Source: Neocallimastix lanati (nom. inval.) (taxonomy: Eukaryota; Neocallimastigomycota; Neocallimastigomycetes; Neocallimastigales; Neocallimastigaceae). Taken from it: DNA of 64,000 bases. How positions within the stretch are numbered: the stretch's first letter is position 1; every line of letters begins with the position of its first letter. The notes beneath the pieces are model-generated. The model worked only from the letters and a program-made list of their open reading frames with translations. It did no database searches and had not been told where the DNA came from. Shown in pieces: positions 14,335-33,600 of the stretch. Where the stretch lies: the NCBI GenBank assembly GCA_016946835.1, contig JACVTC010000038.1:404001-468000 (forward strand). The letters are read 5' to 3'. A program made the translations under genes and the position numbers.

Positions 14335-16603
14335 TAATTTAAAATAAATAGTTTTTTTAAAAGAAATAAATTCTTATTTGTTTAGAAAAAGTGATTAAAT
14401 TTTTATATATATTATATATTACTAAAGATTTCATATTGATATTTATTTATATATCTTTTCATTTGTGTATTATATATTATATAATTTTGAAAATAAAATG
14501 TACACTAATTTTTGTTTTTAGAATGATTATTTAATAAAGCTGTATATATTTCTGAATAATAAAATTTTGAGAAATATTATGAAAAATAAAAAAAAAAAAA
14601 TCAAAAATAAATAGATAAATAAAATAAATAAATAAATAAAATAAATAAATAAAATAAATAAATAAAAAATTTAATATACATTAAACATTAATATTCATAT
14701 ATATTTATATAAATTAAAAAAAAATATATTTGAATATGTCATTTGTAATTAATGACTTTATAATTATTAAAATGATTTAATAAGAGTTTATACTATGCCT
14801 TTAAAAGTCTACATTTATTTATTAATGATTTTAATGAATTTAATGAATTTAAAGTATTTAAAATTAAATAAAATTTAAGGTTATAGATCTAATTTTAATT
14901 ATAATGAATAATTAATGTATATTAAATTTATATATATATTTATTTTTATTATAATAATTTATATAAAAATTTTATTTTTTAAAATTTTTTTATTTATTTA
15001 TTATTAATATTTGTTAAAATGACCAATTAAACTTTTTTTTTGTGAATGAATTATTAAATTTTTACATATCTAAAAAAAAAAAAAAATTATTTTTAAAGAT
15101 ATATAGTTTTCATATTTTTTATATATGTTTTGATAATTTAATTTTATTATTAAAAATTGAAAGATTTTTGATGAATTAAGATTTTTTAATTCTTTAAAAT
15201 TATTCGCATTATTATTAAATATAAAATAATTAAATGGAATGGTATTAATAACAACCTATTATATATATTTTTATATTTTTATTCTATTTGGATATAAAAT
15301 AATTTATATATTTTTATAATTTCATCATGATATATTATATAATTAATTATACTACTTTATAAAATAAATAAAGTTCTAATAATTACATAACCATGAATTT
15401 ACTTTATAATTTTTAATAAATAAGTTTGGATTCTTTGGATATATTTAAAATAAATTTTATGGTAAGTTTAAAATAAAATAAAATAAAACAATACAGAATT
15501 AAGGATAAAAAAAAAAAAGGTTAATTAAATTGGCAAATGCTAATTTTAATTTTTTGGATATATTAACTTTTAATTTTATATTTTAAATAGAAAAATTTTT
15601 GATGGATAAAGGTAAAATTAAGGTTTAAAAAATTGAAAAGTTTTTTAAATTTTTATAATTTTTTATAATATCATTTTAAATTTTTTTTTTATTTTATTTT
15701 TTATTTTTTTTTTTTAAAAAAAAAAAACTTCACTGGTTATATAAATTTAAATTATAAAGATTTTTTTTTATTTTTTTTAAATTTTTTATACGTAATATAT
15801 TTAAAATAATAATAATTATAGGAACTAATCACTTATTTATCAAATTTCATATAATATTTTAAGTTAAATAAGTTATTAGTTTCTAGAATTATTATTTTAA
15901 ATGTTAAAAAGAAAAAAGAGTAAAACAAGTACAAAAAATTTTTAAAAGTTTTTTTTTTTTTTTAAAATTTTTTTAAATTTAAACTAATATCATATTTTAT
16001 AGTTCGAAAAAAATTATTGGTTATATTGTGTATATAGATTTAGAATATAATAAAAATTATAAAATGTAAAATTAAGTTCTTAGAATGATTAAAATTATTA
16101 AATATATTTTAATCATTAATAATAACAGTTTTCATATGTTTTTACATATATTCATATCATTAATTTTTTTTTTTTTTGTAATAAATATATTTTAGAAATA
16201 TAAAAATTAAAATTTGTAATAATAATAGAAATATAAAAAATTTTAAAAATATATATTATATTCTATAATTATTTATTTTAATTTTTTAAAAGATATTAAT
16301 AATTTTCATTTTTTTTAAAAATTTCTATTTTTCCGAAAATTAATTATAATTAATATTATTAAATAGAATTATTATATATATTATAATAAAGTTTTCGAGA
16401 TATTGTAAAAGCTCTATTAAGTTCTGGATAGAAAAATAAGAATAACAGATGAAAATGATTAAAATTAATCGTAATATATTTTTATGTTATTTTTATTTTT
16501 ATTTTATTTTATTATTTTTTTTTAAAAAAAAAGAATATTAAAAATAAAAAAAAATATATATATTTATATATACAAATATAATAATTTGTTTAATATACTT
16601 TAT

Positions 16604-16650
<47 letters not shown>

Positions 16651-18010
16651 TAATAATTATAAATTAAATGAAAAGTCATTTAAATTATAAATGAAAATTT
16701 AGTATATTTTACTAATCTAAATTTAAAATATTAAATAAATAAATATAATTCATGTAAATTTTAATATATTAAATTTTAAAAATAATGAAACGTGTTTATG
16801 AATTAAAAAAGAATTAATGAAATGTGTTACATATTGATAATTATTAATAGTATTATTCATTTGCTAATTTGATTTGTATTAAGTATTTTAATTAAAAATA
16901 TTTTTATTTTTGATATATATATTTTTTTATATTTAAAGTTTATTAAAGTTAATATTTTATTTTTTAATATATTCTAATATAGATTATTATTCAACATGAT
17001 TATCCCTTATTATTGTTCTGAAATATTTTATTTTTAATCATTTATACTTTTTTTTTTTATTTATTATATAATTATTATTATTATTATTATTATTTATTTT
17101 TTTTTTGCATTTTAGAAATTTTAAATGTATAAATAAATTATATATCATTTGTTCATAATTAATGAATTATCCAATTAAAAACAGAATTCTATTTATTTAA
17201 ATTTAACATTTTCTTTAAATAAAACACAAATAAAGTTAAATTATATATAAATTTATATATGAAAATATTTATAAAAAATGTTTATTAATAAGAAAGTATT
17301 TAAGTAAGCATTTTTTTTTTAAAAATTTTTTTTTATTTAATAAAATTATGAATTTTTTTTTTTTTTTTAGGAGTGAAATATTGTAAATAATTATGAATGT
17401 TCTTTTAAAAAGTTTAATAAAAATACAATAATTTGTAACAAAAAATTAAAATATTAATAATATTTGAATAAAATGAAAATATATATATAGTAAATAAAAT
17501 ATATGAATATTTTATTTTTGAAATAGTAAAACTTTAGTAGAAAAATATAGAAATTTAATTTCTATAAAGTAATACTTATAAAGTATTATACTCTTTATCA
17601 CTTTATGAAGTGAATTTAATACCATTAATTTAATATTAAACTAAAATAATTATTTGAACGAAAAACGTATTTGAATAAAAACAGGAATAAAATATAAAAT
17701 ATTAAAAGTTAAATTATTCAGGAATATAAAAATTATAACTAATAATAATATTTAATAATAAATTAAAATATATATAAAGAGATAATAAAATAAAATATAA
17801 AAATAAAAGAAAAAATTTTATACAATATAACAATAAAAGGAATACAAAACTTTTTTTTTTGCTTGAAAAGTAAAAATTATTATTATCAAAAAAAAAAAAA
17901 AAAAAAAAAAAAAAAGAAGATCTTAATAACTATTTTATAAAGTAGTTTTGGTTTGGGTTAATTTTTTCTTTTTTTTTTTTTTTTAAATTATATAGAGAAT
18001 ATATATAAAG

Positions 18011-21000
18011 ATGTATAGTAAAGATGACAGTGATAATAAGATCATAATTGAAAGAAAAAGGAATATTTTTAAAAAGTTATTTTCAACTCATAGTAGGAAA
18101 GAAAATCATAAAAAGGGTATAGAAATTAAATATATAGTATCTTATCCATCAAATCCTTCTATACCCTGTAAACAAGAATCACAAAGTTCTATTGTAAGTT
18201 CAGGAAATTTCCAAAATAAAAGCAATAATTCAGTTAATAGTGTTTCTCGAGATAAAAATATTGAAATTAGTACAAGTCCAAATCCTTCCAATTTCTCACT
18301 AAATTGTAGTAATAATGAGAACTCAGGTGAAAAAGCAAATATTACTACTGATTCAGTAACTGAAAAGAAAATAAGTACTACAAAAGTTCAAAAAGGTACT
18401 TCCAATAACCATAAGAAAGTATCTAAATATTACAATCCAAATACAATGGTTTATAAAGAGACAAGAACTCATGAACATATCAAAAATTATTTAAAATCTT
18501 TAGCTAATGGTAGAAAAAATTCAAAATCATTTATTTCAGTTACTAGTACATCAAGTCCTACTTCTACCAATGCTAATACAAAAGCATACCATAAAAATTT
18601 TAGTCATCCAAATATTTCAAGTATTTCAAATGCTTCGTCTACATTTTCAATACATTCTCTATCACAAATTTCACAAAGCCAATTACATCCAGTCGAGATC
18701 CCAAATCAAAGTGGAAATTCTCCTAAATTAAATAAAGACCATAAATCATTAACAAAAACTCATTCTGATAGAAGATTAGCTTTGGACAAAATAATGGGAA
18801 AAATTCGAAAGGTACAGAGTCAACATAATATACAACACAATAATAAGTCAAATGACAGTTTTAAATTAGAAAAAGAAAGTAGTGATAAGAATACTAAAAA
18901 TTCCATGGAAGTTGATAAGAGTGTGGGAAAAGTTAGTGATCGTAACACTAAATCAAAGTCAAAGTTAGGTCAAAATGATCTTTCAATTTTCCATATTAAT
19001 AAATATTTCAGTATTAATAGTGGTAAAGGAAAAAGTAATAAGAATAATAACCAAAATCAAAGTCATAATCCACAAAAAGTTAAATATATGAGAACAAATT
19101 CTGCAAAAATAAACAGTTATCCTAATACAGTTTCTTATTTCTCTAAAGGACATGAAATGATACCAAGACATAAGAATATTTCTGTTCATTCTAATTATAA
19201 TAAAATAGCCTCTATTGATATAAGTAATTCTCAGCTTAATGATGAGAAGTTCTATTCAATAAAGAAAGCATCTTCTTCCCAACATATGAACAAACTTTCT
19301 CATAATGTTAGCAGTTCTACATCAAGCAACTTTGAATTTGAAGTGAACTTTAATTCTGATGATACCTTAATTAATTCTCAATACCTTAATAATACTCAAA
19401 CTATTACATCTGAAAGTTATAATTCTATCAAAAAAAGTAATAGTAGTATTTATAATACCCAGGAGCAATTAAAGGAATTGGAAAATTCATTACAAAATTT
19501 AAATCTTGACAAATTTAATTCGAATACTCTTACAAACTTAAATAATACTAATATACTTTTTCATAAAACAAGTAGTAATACAAATCTGGGAAAATCAATT
19601 TCTAGTTCACGAACTCATAGTAATGCAAATCTTCAAATGGGTTCTTCAAAATCAAAATCTTCATCTAGAACACATAGTAATTTAAATCTTCAAGTAGGTT
19701 CTACAAAATCAAAAGCTTCATCTAGAAATCAAAGTTATGGAAATCTCCAACAGATATCCAGTTTTAACAACAACACTAACACAAGCACTAACACTAACAG
19801 CAACACTAACAGCAATCCAAATTGTACAACAAGCTCCAACACAAACTCCAACATAAACACCATCACGAACTCCAACCCTAAATCAATAGAGTACCGAAGA
19901 CCAAAAAATAATGCTGTTTCTTCCAATAATTTGATTATTAATAATAATCCCAAAGAAATGTGTAGATCACCGGATTCATCTGAATTAAACATTCCTTTCT
20001 GTGGTTCTCCACCAACTTGTGGAAAAGTGAAATATGAACCATCAATTAGTGGAAAATCTGATAAAGGTAGTCGTTCCATCAGTGTTAGTTTTGCACTTAA
20101 TACAACAAAGAAAACACGCCGTAACCGTATTGGTGCCTTCAGTCTTAAGAACTTCATTACCACTGAAACCATTGAAGAAAATAGCGATGAGGAAAGCTGT
20201 TGGAATGAAAATTTTGAAGTTGAAAATGATTGTAGTAATACTGATTTCTCGAGAAAACCAAAGTCTATGTTCAACGAAAGTGTCTATTCCTATAGTTCCT
20301 CTGTTAATCAAATCCGTAACGATTTGAAAATGGAGAAGTTTAGAAACAAGACGAAGTACTTCACTAATTTATTTGGAAAGGATCGTGATATTTTCTTAGG
20401 AGAAAAATTAAGAAAGAAAATGGAAGAACTGAATAATAATAAAAATAATAAATCAAAACATTCAAGTAATCATAAAGGTAATAGTAATTATGCTTGTAGT
20501 ATTAAAGAAACGGACTCTATTTATTTAAAAACTGAAGAGGATAGTTTGGTTGAAAGAAAAGTAAATCAATATCATTTCATTAATGAAATTGATTCTGGAT
20601 CCTATGGACATGTCTTTACCGTTTATGATGAAAATATTAACAAATACTTTGCTTGTAAAGTTATTAGTAAGTCAAAGTTGAAGCGTAACTTTAGATTTAC
20701 TCAAGTTGCTAGACGTAGAAATATTACCCCAATGTCTAATGGTGGTAACAGTCAAGAAGATGATCCATTTGATCAAATTAAGAGAGAAGTAGCCATTTTC
20801 AAGAAAATGACAAAACATCCAAATATTGCGTCGTTAGTTGAAGTATTAGATGATGCGAAAGATGATAATATATATATGGTATTCGAATTATGTGAAAAAG
20901 GAAAAATTATGGATATTAGGGTCAATGAAAGAGTTGAACCATTCTCTGAAGAAAAAGCCAGAAAGTATTTCAGAGATATTGTATTGGGATTAGAATACTG

Positions 21001-21818
21001 TCATTACAAGAAGATTATTCATCGTGATATTAAACCAGAAAATTTATTATTAACTGCTGATGATAAGGTAAAGATTACTGATTTTGGAATATCCTATATG
21101 TTCAATGAAAATCAAGATGATGCTAATATTTTTGATAAAAACGCATCACCACTTTTCTGTCCACCGGAAGCTTGTTCAACTGAAAGAAAATCAATGAAAG
21201 GAAAAGCTGTAGATATTTGGGCATTAGGTGCTACACTCTATAGTTTTGTTCATGGATATTGTCCATTTGAAGATAATAACATTATTAATCTTTGTAAGAA
21301 GATTGAAGAAGATCCAGTTGTTTACTCACCCACTATATCAGATAGTCTAAAAGATTTATTATCAAAAATGCTTCAAAAAGATCCAGATAAAAGAATTACT
21401 CTTCCAGAAATTAAAGAGCATCCATGGGTTACTGAAAATGGTACTAATCCAATGTTAAGTACTGAAAAGAATTGTATTTATGAAGAAATTAATGATGAAG
21501 AAATTCAAAATGCCATTCAGCCAGCATTTAAATTTGTCTCAAAGGTAAATATTATATTTATATATAATAAAAATATTATACTAATATTTTATTATTATTA
21601 TTGTTTGTTTGTTTGTTTTATTAATAACTAACCTTTTTTTTTTTTTTTTTTTTTTTGAAATAAAATAGCTTTTAAAAAAAATAAGAAAAGGTATATCTAC
21701 AAAAAATGAAAAAGATAAAAACAGTCCAAATAGACATTATTCTTTAAGTGTAAATTCTAATTCATTACCAGATCATGAACATAGACAAAGAAGTTATTCA
21801 CAAAAAACAGGTTTTTAA
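18011..21818 (+). CDS. CaMKK-type serine/threonine protein kinase
   Basis: Calcium/calmodulin-dependent kinase kinase family, which activates AMPK/SNF1-type kinases (fungal relatives Sak1/Tos3/Elm1 and Ssp1). Two exons, 18011-21544 and 21669-21818, give 1,227 residues. Residues 1-850 are Ser/Asn-rich and disordered. The kinase domain spans about 854-1140: ATP-site Lys883, catalytic HRD 1004-1006, DFG at 1024-1026, then the CaMKK-like PEACSTERKSMKGKAVDIWA and PEIKEHPWV. Strong family marks are the insert after the ATP lysine, LVEVLDDAKDDNIYMVFEL, and the tail ENGTNPML...KNCIYEEINDEEI. In the Gly-rich loop (IDSGSYGHV) the first Gly is Asp. The basic segment FKFVSKLLKKIRKGIS sits where CaMKKs bind calmodulin and is completed only by splicing; reading through the intron would replace it with hydrophobic junk. 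The long N-terminal extension is unusual for the family. Confidence 0.9.
19601..19768 (+). repeat. In-frame 57-bp repeat coding a 19-residue unit in the kinase N-terminus
   Basis: Three tandem units: SSSRTHSNANLQMGSSKSK, SSSRTHSNLNLQVGSTKSK, and a diverged third beginning ASSRNQSYGNLQQ. Each keeps Arg at -3 and Leu at +4 relative to a Ser. An Asn/Thr/Ser run (NTNTSTNTNSNTNSNPN) follows. Confidence 0.85.
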
Positions 21819-21857
21819 ATATAAATGGTTTCTATATTAATACAATAAGATAATCCA

Positions 21858-21895
<38 letters not shown>

Positions 21896-21988
21896 TCATA
21901 TGAAGTAAAAGGAAGTATTATTTAATATTAAGTGATATTTCAATTATGTATTTATTATGACATTTTCTCAATATAAAATGTATATTAT

Positions 21989-22039
<51 letters not shown>

Positions 22040-22809
22040 TAAATATTATATATTTATAACATAAAACAAAAAGTGATATTTTTATAAATTTAATCTATTA
22101 TTTAAAAAATATATATATATATATAAATATTATATATATTAATATTTATGGATAATTATTTTTATATATACATATATTAATTTTCTTTTAAACTTTTTAT
22201 GAAAAAAAATATATCTATATATTGTTATCATTGTTAGTATGAATAATTATTACTATCTTTTTTTTTTAAAATTTTTTAAATAGTAATATTATATATTAAA
22301 TAATATATTTTTTTTAAAAAAGAAAAGTTATAACAACAAAAACAATTACATAAATATAATAACAAAAAAAATTTATTTGAAATATGATTATTATCATAAA
22401 AAATTGTATTATTTGTTTCTAACACTTTTAATTTATATATAATATTTTAATATTTTTTTTTTTAAATGTAAATTAAAAATTTAAAAATTAATTTATAGTA
22501 TTTAATTAGAGAAAAAAAAAAAAATAAAAAAAAAAAAATAAAAAAAAAAAAAATAAATATATAAAAAATGAATAAATATATAAATAAATATTTATAATAA
22601 GAATAATCATAAAAGTAATCCCAATAATAATTATAATAATAGTCATTATATATTAATATTTTCTATTTCGATATTTATTTTTTCAAATAATAAAATATTT
22701 ATTTTTTTTTTAAGCTTAAAAATTTACAATTAATTCGTAGTATTTAATTATGGAAAAAGAAAAAGAAAAAAAAAATAAAATAAAATAAAATAAAAAATTA
22801 ATTAATTAA

Positions 22810-22844
<35 letters not shown>

Positions 22845-23409
22845 ATGAATAAATAAATAAAAAAAATGAATAAATAAATAAATAAATAAAAAATGAATAA
22901 ATGAATAAATAAAAAATGAATAAATAAAAAATGAATAAATGAATAAATAAAAAATGAATAAATGAATAAATGAAAAATGAATAAATAAATATATAAAAAA
23001 TGAAAAAATAAATAAATAAATAAATAATTATAATAAGAATAAACATAATGGTAATCACAATAATAATTATAATAATAGTAATAATAATAATAATAATAAT
23101 TATAATTTTATTATAATTTAATTTTGTCAAATATTATATAGTTTTAATTAATATCTTTTTAATATTTTTTATTTCGATATTTATTTTTCTAAATAATAAA
23201 ATATTTATTTTTTTAACCTAATTTTATTATATTATTATATATTCATTTTTATTTCTATATTTTAAAAAATAATAAAAATATATATATAATTTATATTATC
23301 CTCTTTAATAGAACATATTAATTAAAAAAAAAAAAAAAAAAAAAGATAAAAAAAAAAAAGGAGAAGAAAAAAAAATATTAATATAAAACCAATTTTTTTT
23401 TTTTATGAT
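21819..23409. other. Intergenic between convergent kinase and LRGUK-like genes
   Basis: 3' flanks of two convergent genes. It holds A runs at 21,860-21,893 and 21,991-22,022, TA arrays and AAAT repeats at about 22,800-23,030 (partly TGAATAAATAAA units). Long open frames here are only microsatellite read-through. No gene is seen. Confidence 0.8.
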
Positions 23410-27407
<3,998 letters not shown>

Positions 27408-27770
27408 TTTTTTTTTTTTTTTTTAATTATTTTATTTAAAAAAATTGATTTATAATTTATTTATAAATTTTTTTTTATATAGTATAATTAAAAAATTAAA
27501 GAAAATAATAATAATAATAATAATAATATATGTTGTATGTTAAGATTTATATTTATTCATATATCATACTCAAATTGAGAGTAATAATATTATTTTTATT
27601 ACAATAATATTAATAGTATTAAATCGATAATACTAATATAATATTATTTATAAAATTGTATTTATTTTTTTTTATCAAAATAATAAAATATAATACATTT
27701 ATCATTATTTAAATTTTCAAATTATTAAAAAATAAAATTTAAAGTTTTTTTAATTATAATCTCAGATAAA

Positions 27771-27805
<35 letters not shown>

Positions 27806-30598
27806 TATTATTATTAAATATTTTATTTACATTAAAATGTTGTATTTAACTTTAATACAAATAATATTTTAAGCAAAAAAATTATACACATTTTGTAGTA
27901 AATAAATAAATAAATAAAATGAATAATAAATAAATATAATACATTTTCTTTTCTATAAATTTATTGCATTTATTTTATTTGCTTTTATATTTTATTATTT
28001 ATTTATATTATTTATTTTATATTTATTCTTGTTGTAAAGCAATCAAATATAAATAATATAATTATAATTATATATTTATCTAATTCCTCATTTTTGCACT
28101 GAATTAATATCTTAATACAAATGATTTATTTTTTATTAAATAATCTTTTCTTCTCATACAACATATTTTATTGATTATATTAGTTTATTTCATTCATAAT
28201 AGTTAATGCTTATATCATTATTTATATATATATACTGTGACAAAATAATAAAAGGATAATTAAAATTAAATGTTATACAAATCTTTGTGTAGAAAATTAG
28301 CAATTTTTTCCCTTTAATATTATATTATTGAAATAGAATATATCTTTTAAGGATTAGTATATAAATTATTAATCAAAAATAATCAATACTAAAAAAGGTA
28401 TTATGCTTACATTGTGGCTTTAAAAATAGAGTTATCTTTTTTGAATTATTGAATTAAATTGATAGAATTGCATTTCACAATGTGACGTGACATTTTGACA
28501 TTTTGATGTAATTTAACACTAGAAAAAAAATTTTCTTATAAATGAATATTTATAAATAAATAAATAAACAAAAGTTGTATTTCGTAATGTGGCGTTTATA
28601 TTGCAATTTAATACCATATACCATATATTTTTTAATACATTTTTATATAAATAAATAAATAAATAAATAAATAAATTATTCTTATTTTCTAATAATTATA
28701 ATCAGGTTTAGAAATAAATAAAACCATTATTATTTTAAAATATTTTTCCAAATTATTTTGCTAAAAGACTGTTAAAGACTGAATAATTAATATTAATAAT
28801 TTATAATAAATAATTAGATTTATATAATAAAAATAAATAATAAATAATTAAATATGTACTGAATAATTAATATAATTATTAATAATAATAAATAAAATAA
28901 ATAATTAAATATGTAGATAATTAAATAAATATTCTACTTATATACTTTATAATTAAATAAATATTAAATGACTGATTAATTAAATAAAATGAATAATTAA
29001 TAAATTATAATAATTAATTAGATTTATATAATAATTAAATATATATATTAAATATTTAATTTTTTAAGCATTTAAAAATAATATATTTTCTTATAAAATA
29101 CTTTATAATTAAAACAAAAGAAAAAAAAATAATTCAAACCAATTTATTAATAATAAATAATTAAATAAATAATAAAATAATAAATAACATAATATTAATA
29201 ACGAATAATAAAGAAGAATTTTTATTTTCTTTCTTTTAAAAAAAATATAAAATAAAACATTTATTTAAAAGATTTTAAACCATATACATAAATAATTGGA
29301 ATTATTATAACAATATAGAACAAATAAGATTTTTTTTCTTTTATGTTTTTATGGCATATAAGTCTTTTTAATTTTAATTTTTTTTTTTAAACTTTATTTT
29401 ATTCTAAATGTATTTTATAGATTTCAAGTATATTTTATTTAATTTATTATTTTTTTTTAAACATATATATAATGAAATTTCAAAAATATTTTATTTTTAA
29501 ATATTATTTTATTTTTAAATATTATTTTATTTTTAAATATTATTTTATTTTTAAATATTATTTTATTTTTAAATATTATTTTTTTTAAATATTATTTTAT
29601 TTTTAAACAAAAATTTATTTATTTATTTATTTTAAAATTAAATATAATTTTTAATTTTAATTTTTTATTGATGTAAAGAATAAATTTTTTTACAGAATAT
29701 TTTATTTTTAAGAATATTTAAAGAATATATTTTTTTATATTTTTACAATATATATAAACTTATTTAATTTTTAAATATATATATATTTTTTTGTTTTATT
29801 TTAAATACTATTTATTGGTTTCAATTATATTTTATTAATTTATTTGAAAGTTTTTTTTTTATATGGAAAACATAATATTTATATAATTATTATCCAAAAA
29901 ATATAAAGTACATAATAATAATATAATATAATAAATCAAAAAATAGTTTAAATTATATTGTTATTACATTAGTTTTGTTATAATTATTAACATTTAATAA
30001 CAAAAATTAATATATTAATAAAATTGGTCTTGTTAGTATTATTTTAAATCTATTGTATGATATTAAATTTTATTATAACTAAAATAATAAAATATATTAA
30101 AGAGGTTTTACAATTTTTTTATAAATAACCATTTTAATTTTTTAAATAATTTTGACATTATTAAGAGTTTTTTATTCTTATAAAAACTAATTAATTGCTA
30201 ATTGTGTAAAAGGATTAAAAATATAAAATTTATGTTAGTATATTAACAATTGATTATCTATATTAATGTATTTAATATATTATAAAATTATAATATCATT
30301 ATTATCATCATAAAAAAAATAGTTGTCAATTTGAAATGTTATTATAATCTATAAATTTATATGCTACAAAGAGTCAATATATGCAATTGATTATATATTT
30401 TTTTCCTATATAAAATTGTATAGAAGTATGGCATCTAAGTCATTAAAGTAATCCTTATTTTTAGTAATTATTTATTATTTTTTATTTATAATATATAATA
30501 ATTTATTATTTATTATTTATTATTTATTATTTATTATTTATTATTTATTATTTATTATTTATTATTTATTATTTATTATTTATTATTATTATTTAATA

Positions 30599-30629
<31 letters not shown>

Positions 30630-33600
30630 GTTCTTTATTCTTATTCTTTATTCTTTATTATTATTTTATGCACTTTTTTATTATTTATTATTTATTATTT
30701 ATTATTTATTATTTATTATTTAATAATTATTAATTAATATTTAATATTTATTTTTATGATTTATTATTTATTTATCATTTGTTATATATTATTATTTTAT
30801 TATTTATTATTTATTATAAAATTAATATATCATTTTTTCCATGAAAATTAAATATAAAATATATAAAATATTATTAAATAAATAAAAAAAAAGGTTATTT
30901 TATATATATTTTTTTATATCAATTAATATACTAAAATATAGTTTATTCCATTTGATTCAATAAAGTGAATAAGCCATTATTTGATATTAATAAAAAAATA
31001 TATTATTAATATTTATATCAATATAGTTATTTATTATTTATAAAAGGATTAATTTATAATAATAAAATTTATAGATTTTTTATTTATCTATCTATTTATT
31101 TATTTTCTTTTCTTATTTTCTTTTATATATATATTAATTAAAAGAAAGTCATGTTATTTCGATCATTTCTTATAATAGAAATAAAGAATTATTTTTAATA
31201 AAAATTATTATTATAAATTAATATAATTCATATTTTCATTGAATATAGGCAATTTAATGATTGCAGATTACAGATTATATTACACTATTTGATATATAAT
31301 AAAGTATGGAGAAAAAAAAAACTAAGAATCAAATATACCACTTCATATTATAAATGTAAACTACTTTGTATTAAATAAAGGCTATAAAGGATACAAATGA
31401 ATAAATGGTAAAATAATATAAATATTATTATAAAAATGAAGAATTAATGTTACTGAATAATGAAGAATATATGTACTAATAGGTCTTTTATTTATTAATT
31501 ATATAATTAAAATAAATAAATAAATAAACAAATAAAATATTAATAATATTATAATGATTATAATGAAATGGTTTATTTTTCTATATTATATATATAATTT
31601 TTTTTCTTTTTTAAAAAAAAAAAAATGATTAATATTTAAACCAATTAATTTTTAATTTTCTTAATTTTTAATAAAGGAATTCAGTATTAATAGGTAATAA
31701 GTATATTACTGTATAATGTTTATATATAAAAATTAAATACATGTAGAAAAATAAATTAAAAAATTAATTATTATGAAAATTGTTGTGTTACACTAATTTT
31801 ATGAAAATAAAAAGTTACTATAAAAGTAAAAATATATTTATTCATAATAAACTATTTTTTTTTTTTTTTTTTTTTTTTAAAGAAGGTCTTTATATAAAAT
31901 TAACAAAAAAAGTTTTTTTTATTATTATTCTTCATTGCCTTGCTTGGCTTGTTATTATAATTTTTTTTAATAAATATAAATTATAAAAAAAAAAAGTAAT
32001 ATAATTTTTAATTTTTTTTCTAGTTTTGATTATTATAAAATAATTTATTTTGAATAATTTGTTTTCTTTATCTCTCCCCCTCTCTCTCTCTCTTTTTTTT
32101 TGTTTTTTGTTTTTTGTTTTTTGTTTTTCATTAGTATTTTGAATTATAGAGTTTAGTCAAAAGTATGATTATAGAAAAATCTAATAATTAATTTTGTTTT
32201 TTTAAAAAATGTAAAGAATAATGTCATCCTATCAATCAAAGTTTCTAGCAATAAAACAAAATAATATATTAATTAATTAATTTTATTATACCATGGAACA
32301 AAAGCCATTTTAATAAATACTGATACTTTTTTAATATTTATTTAAAAAAAAATTAGTGGGTTATATTGTTTTATTTTAAAATTTTAATGAAATTAAAATA
32401 GTAAAATATATTTGATTAATAAGTAAATAAATAAATAAATAATAAATAATTGATTAATAAATAAATAATAATAAATAAATAATTAATAAATAATTGATTA
32501 ATAAATAATAAATAAATAAATAAATAAATAAGTAATTAATTAATAAATAAATAAATAAATAATAAATAAATAAATAAATAAATAAAAAAGTAACATAATT
32601 TAATAATTGTTTGACTTTTAACAATCTTTTATATTAATAAATAATTAATGAATGAACAAAAAGTAAATAAAAAATTATTAAATATTATTAAATAGAAAAT
32701 GTAAATTTTAATTATTAGAAATTTAAATTCATAATATTAATATAAAATAATATTAACAATTTAAATTAAAAACGAGTTTTAGATCAAAAAATATATAGTT
32801 AATTAGTGGATAAAGTTTCTATAGTAGATTATACGTTTTAATTTAATAATTAAAAAAAAATAATTTTTTTTTATTTTTTAATATCGCCTTATATTTATGT
32901 GAAGTTATAAAACGTGAATCAAATATATTTTTTGATTATAGTATTAATCATAAATATATATATATATTTTTTCTTTTTGGTTTTAGTAAAACAACTGTTC
33001 TTTTAATTTTGGTACATATAATTCATTTAAAAATATTAATAGTATTAAGGTTTATAATTTAACAATAAACAATAAAAAAAAATTTTTTTTTATTATTATA
33101 CATAATAATAATTATTTTAATTTTGTTTTAAATAATACATATAAAATAAATGTCTCATCATTATTATATTTTAAAAAAAAAAAAAACTACCAACTTTACA
33201 TTATGCTATTTGGATATAATTTTTTCTCATGAATCTATATATATTTATAATATTCTCCCATGATTTAAAAAATTATGTAAAAAATGGAATAATTATTATT
33301 TATTTAAAATATAATGAAAATTAAAGATAATTAAGAAATTATTTATTATCTGTTATTTATTATTGATAAAATGTTAAAGTGTTTATGTTTAAATAAAAAA
33401 TAATAAATAATTAAATATATATCTTATTTTTTATAATATATAATTTAATATTAATAATAAATTATTAAATATATATTAAATATATATCTTAATATTAAAT
33501 TATATATTATTTATTTAAAATATATAAAATATTAAAATGATGTGACTGTAACGTGTTACTATTAAAATTTTAACAAGCCATTTTCCAAAATAGATTTTTA

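Larger units (their letters stand above)
8564..18010. other. 9.4-kb AT desert, no gene seen
   Basis: No open frame with coding character on either strand. Contents are A/T homopolymers, AAT and AAAT microsatellites (for example 9,400-9,520 and 10,255-10,370), and the short tandem duplications listed separately. Two related stretches (about 10,600-10,665 and 10,830-10,905) both contain AAAAGCGTT and look like an old duplication. The last 130 bp before the kinase gene hold an A run (17,889-17,914) and a T run (17,967-17,984), possibly promoter or 5'-UTR sequence. Confidence 0.75.

Noticed and set aside
19735-20274. A 179-residue minus-strand frame inside the kinase gene
   Set aside because: It is the shadow of the Asn/Thr/Ser-rich coding region. 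The plus-strand frame has a continuous kinase family match.
22798-23130. A 110-residue minus-strand open frame of Ile/Leu/Phe/Tyr
   Set aside because: It is a read-through of AAAT-type microsatellite sequence, with no conserved pattern and amphipathic only by composition.
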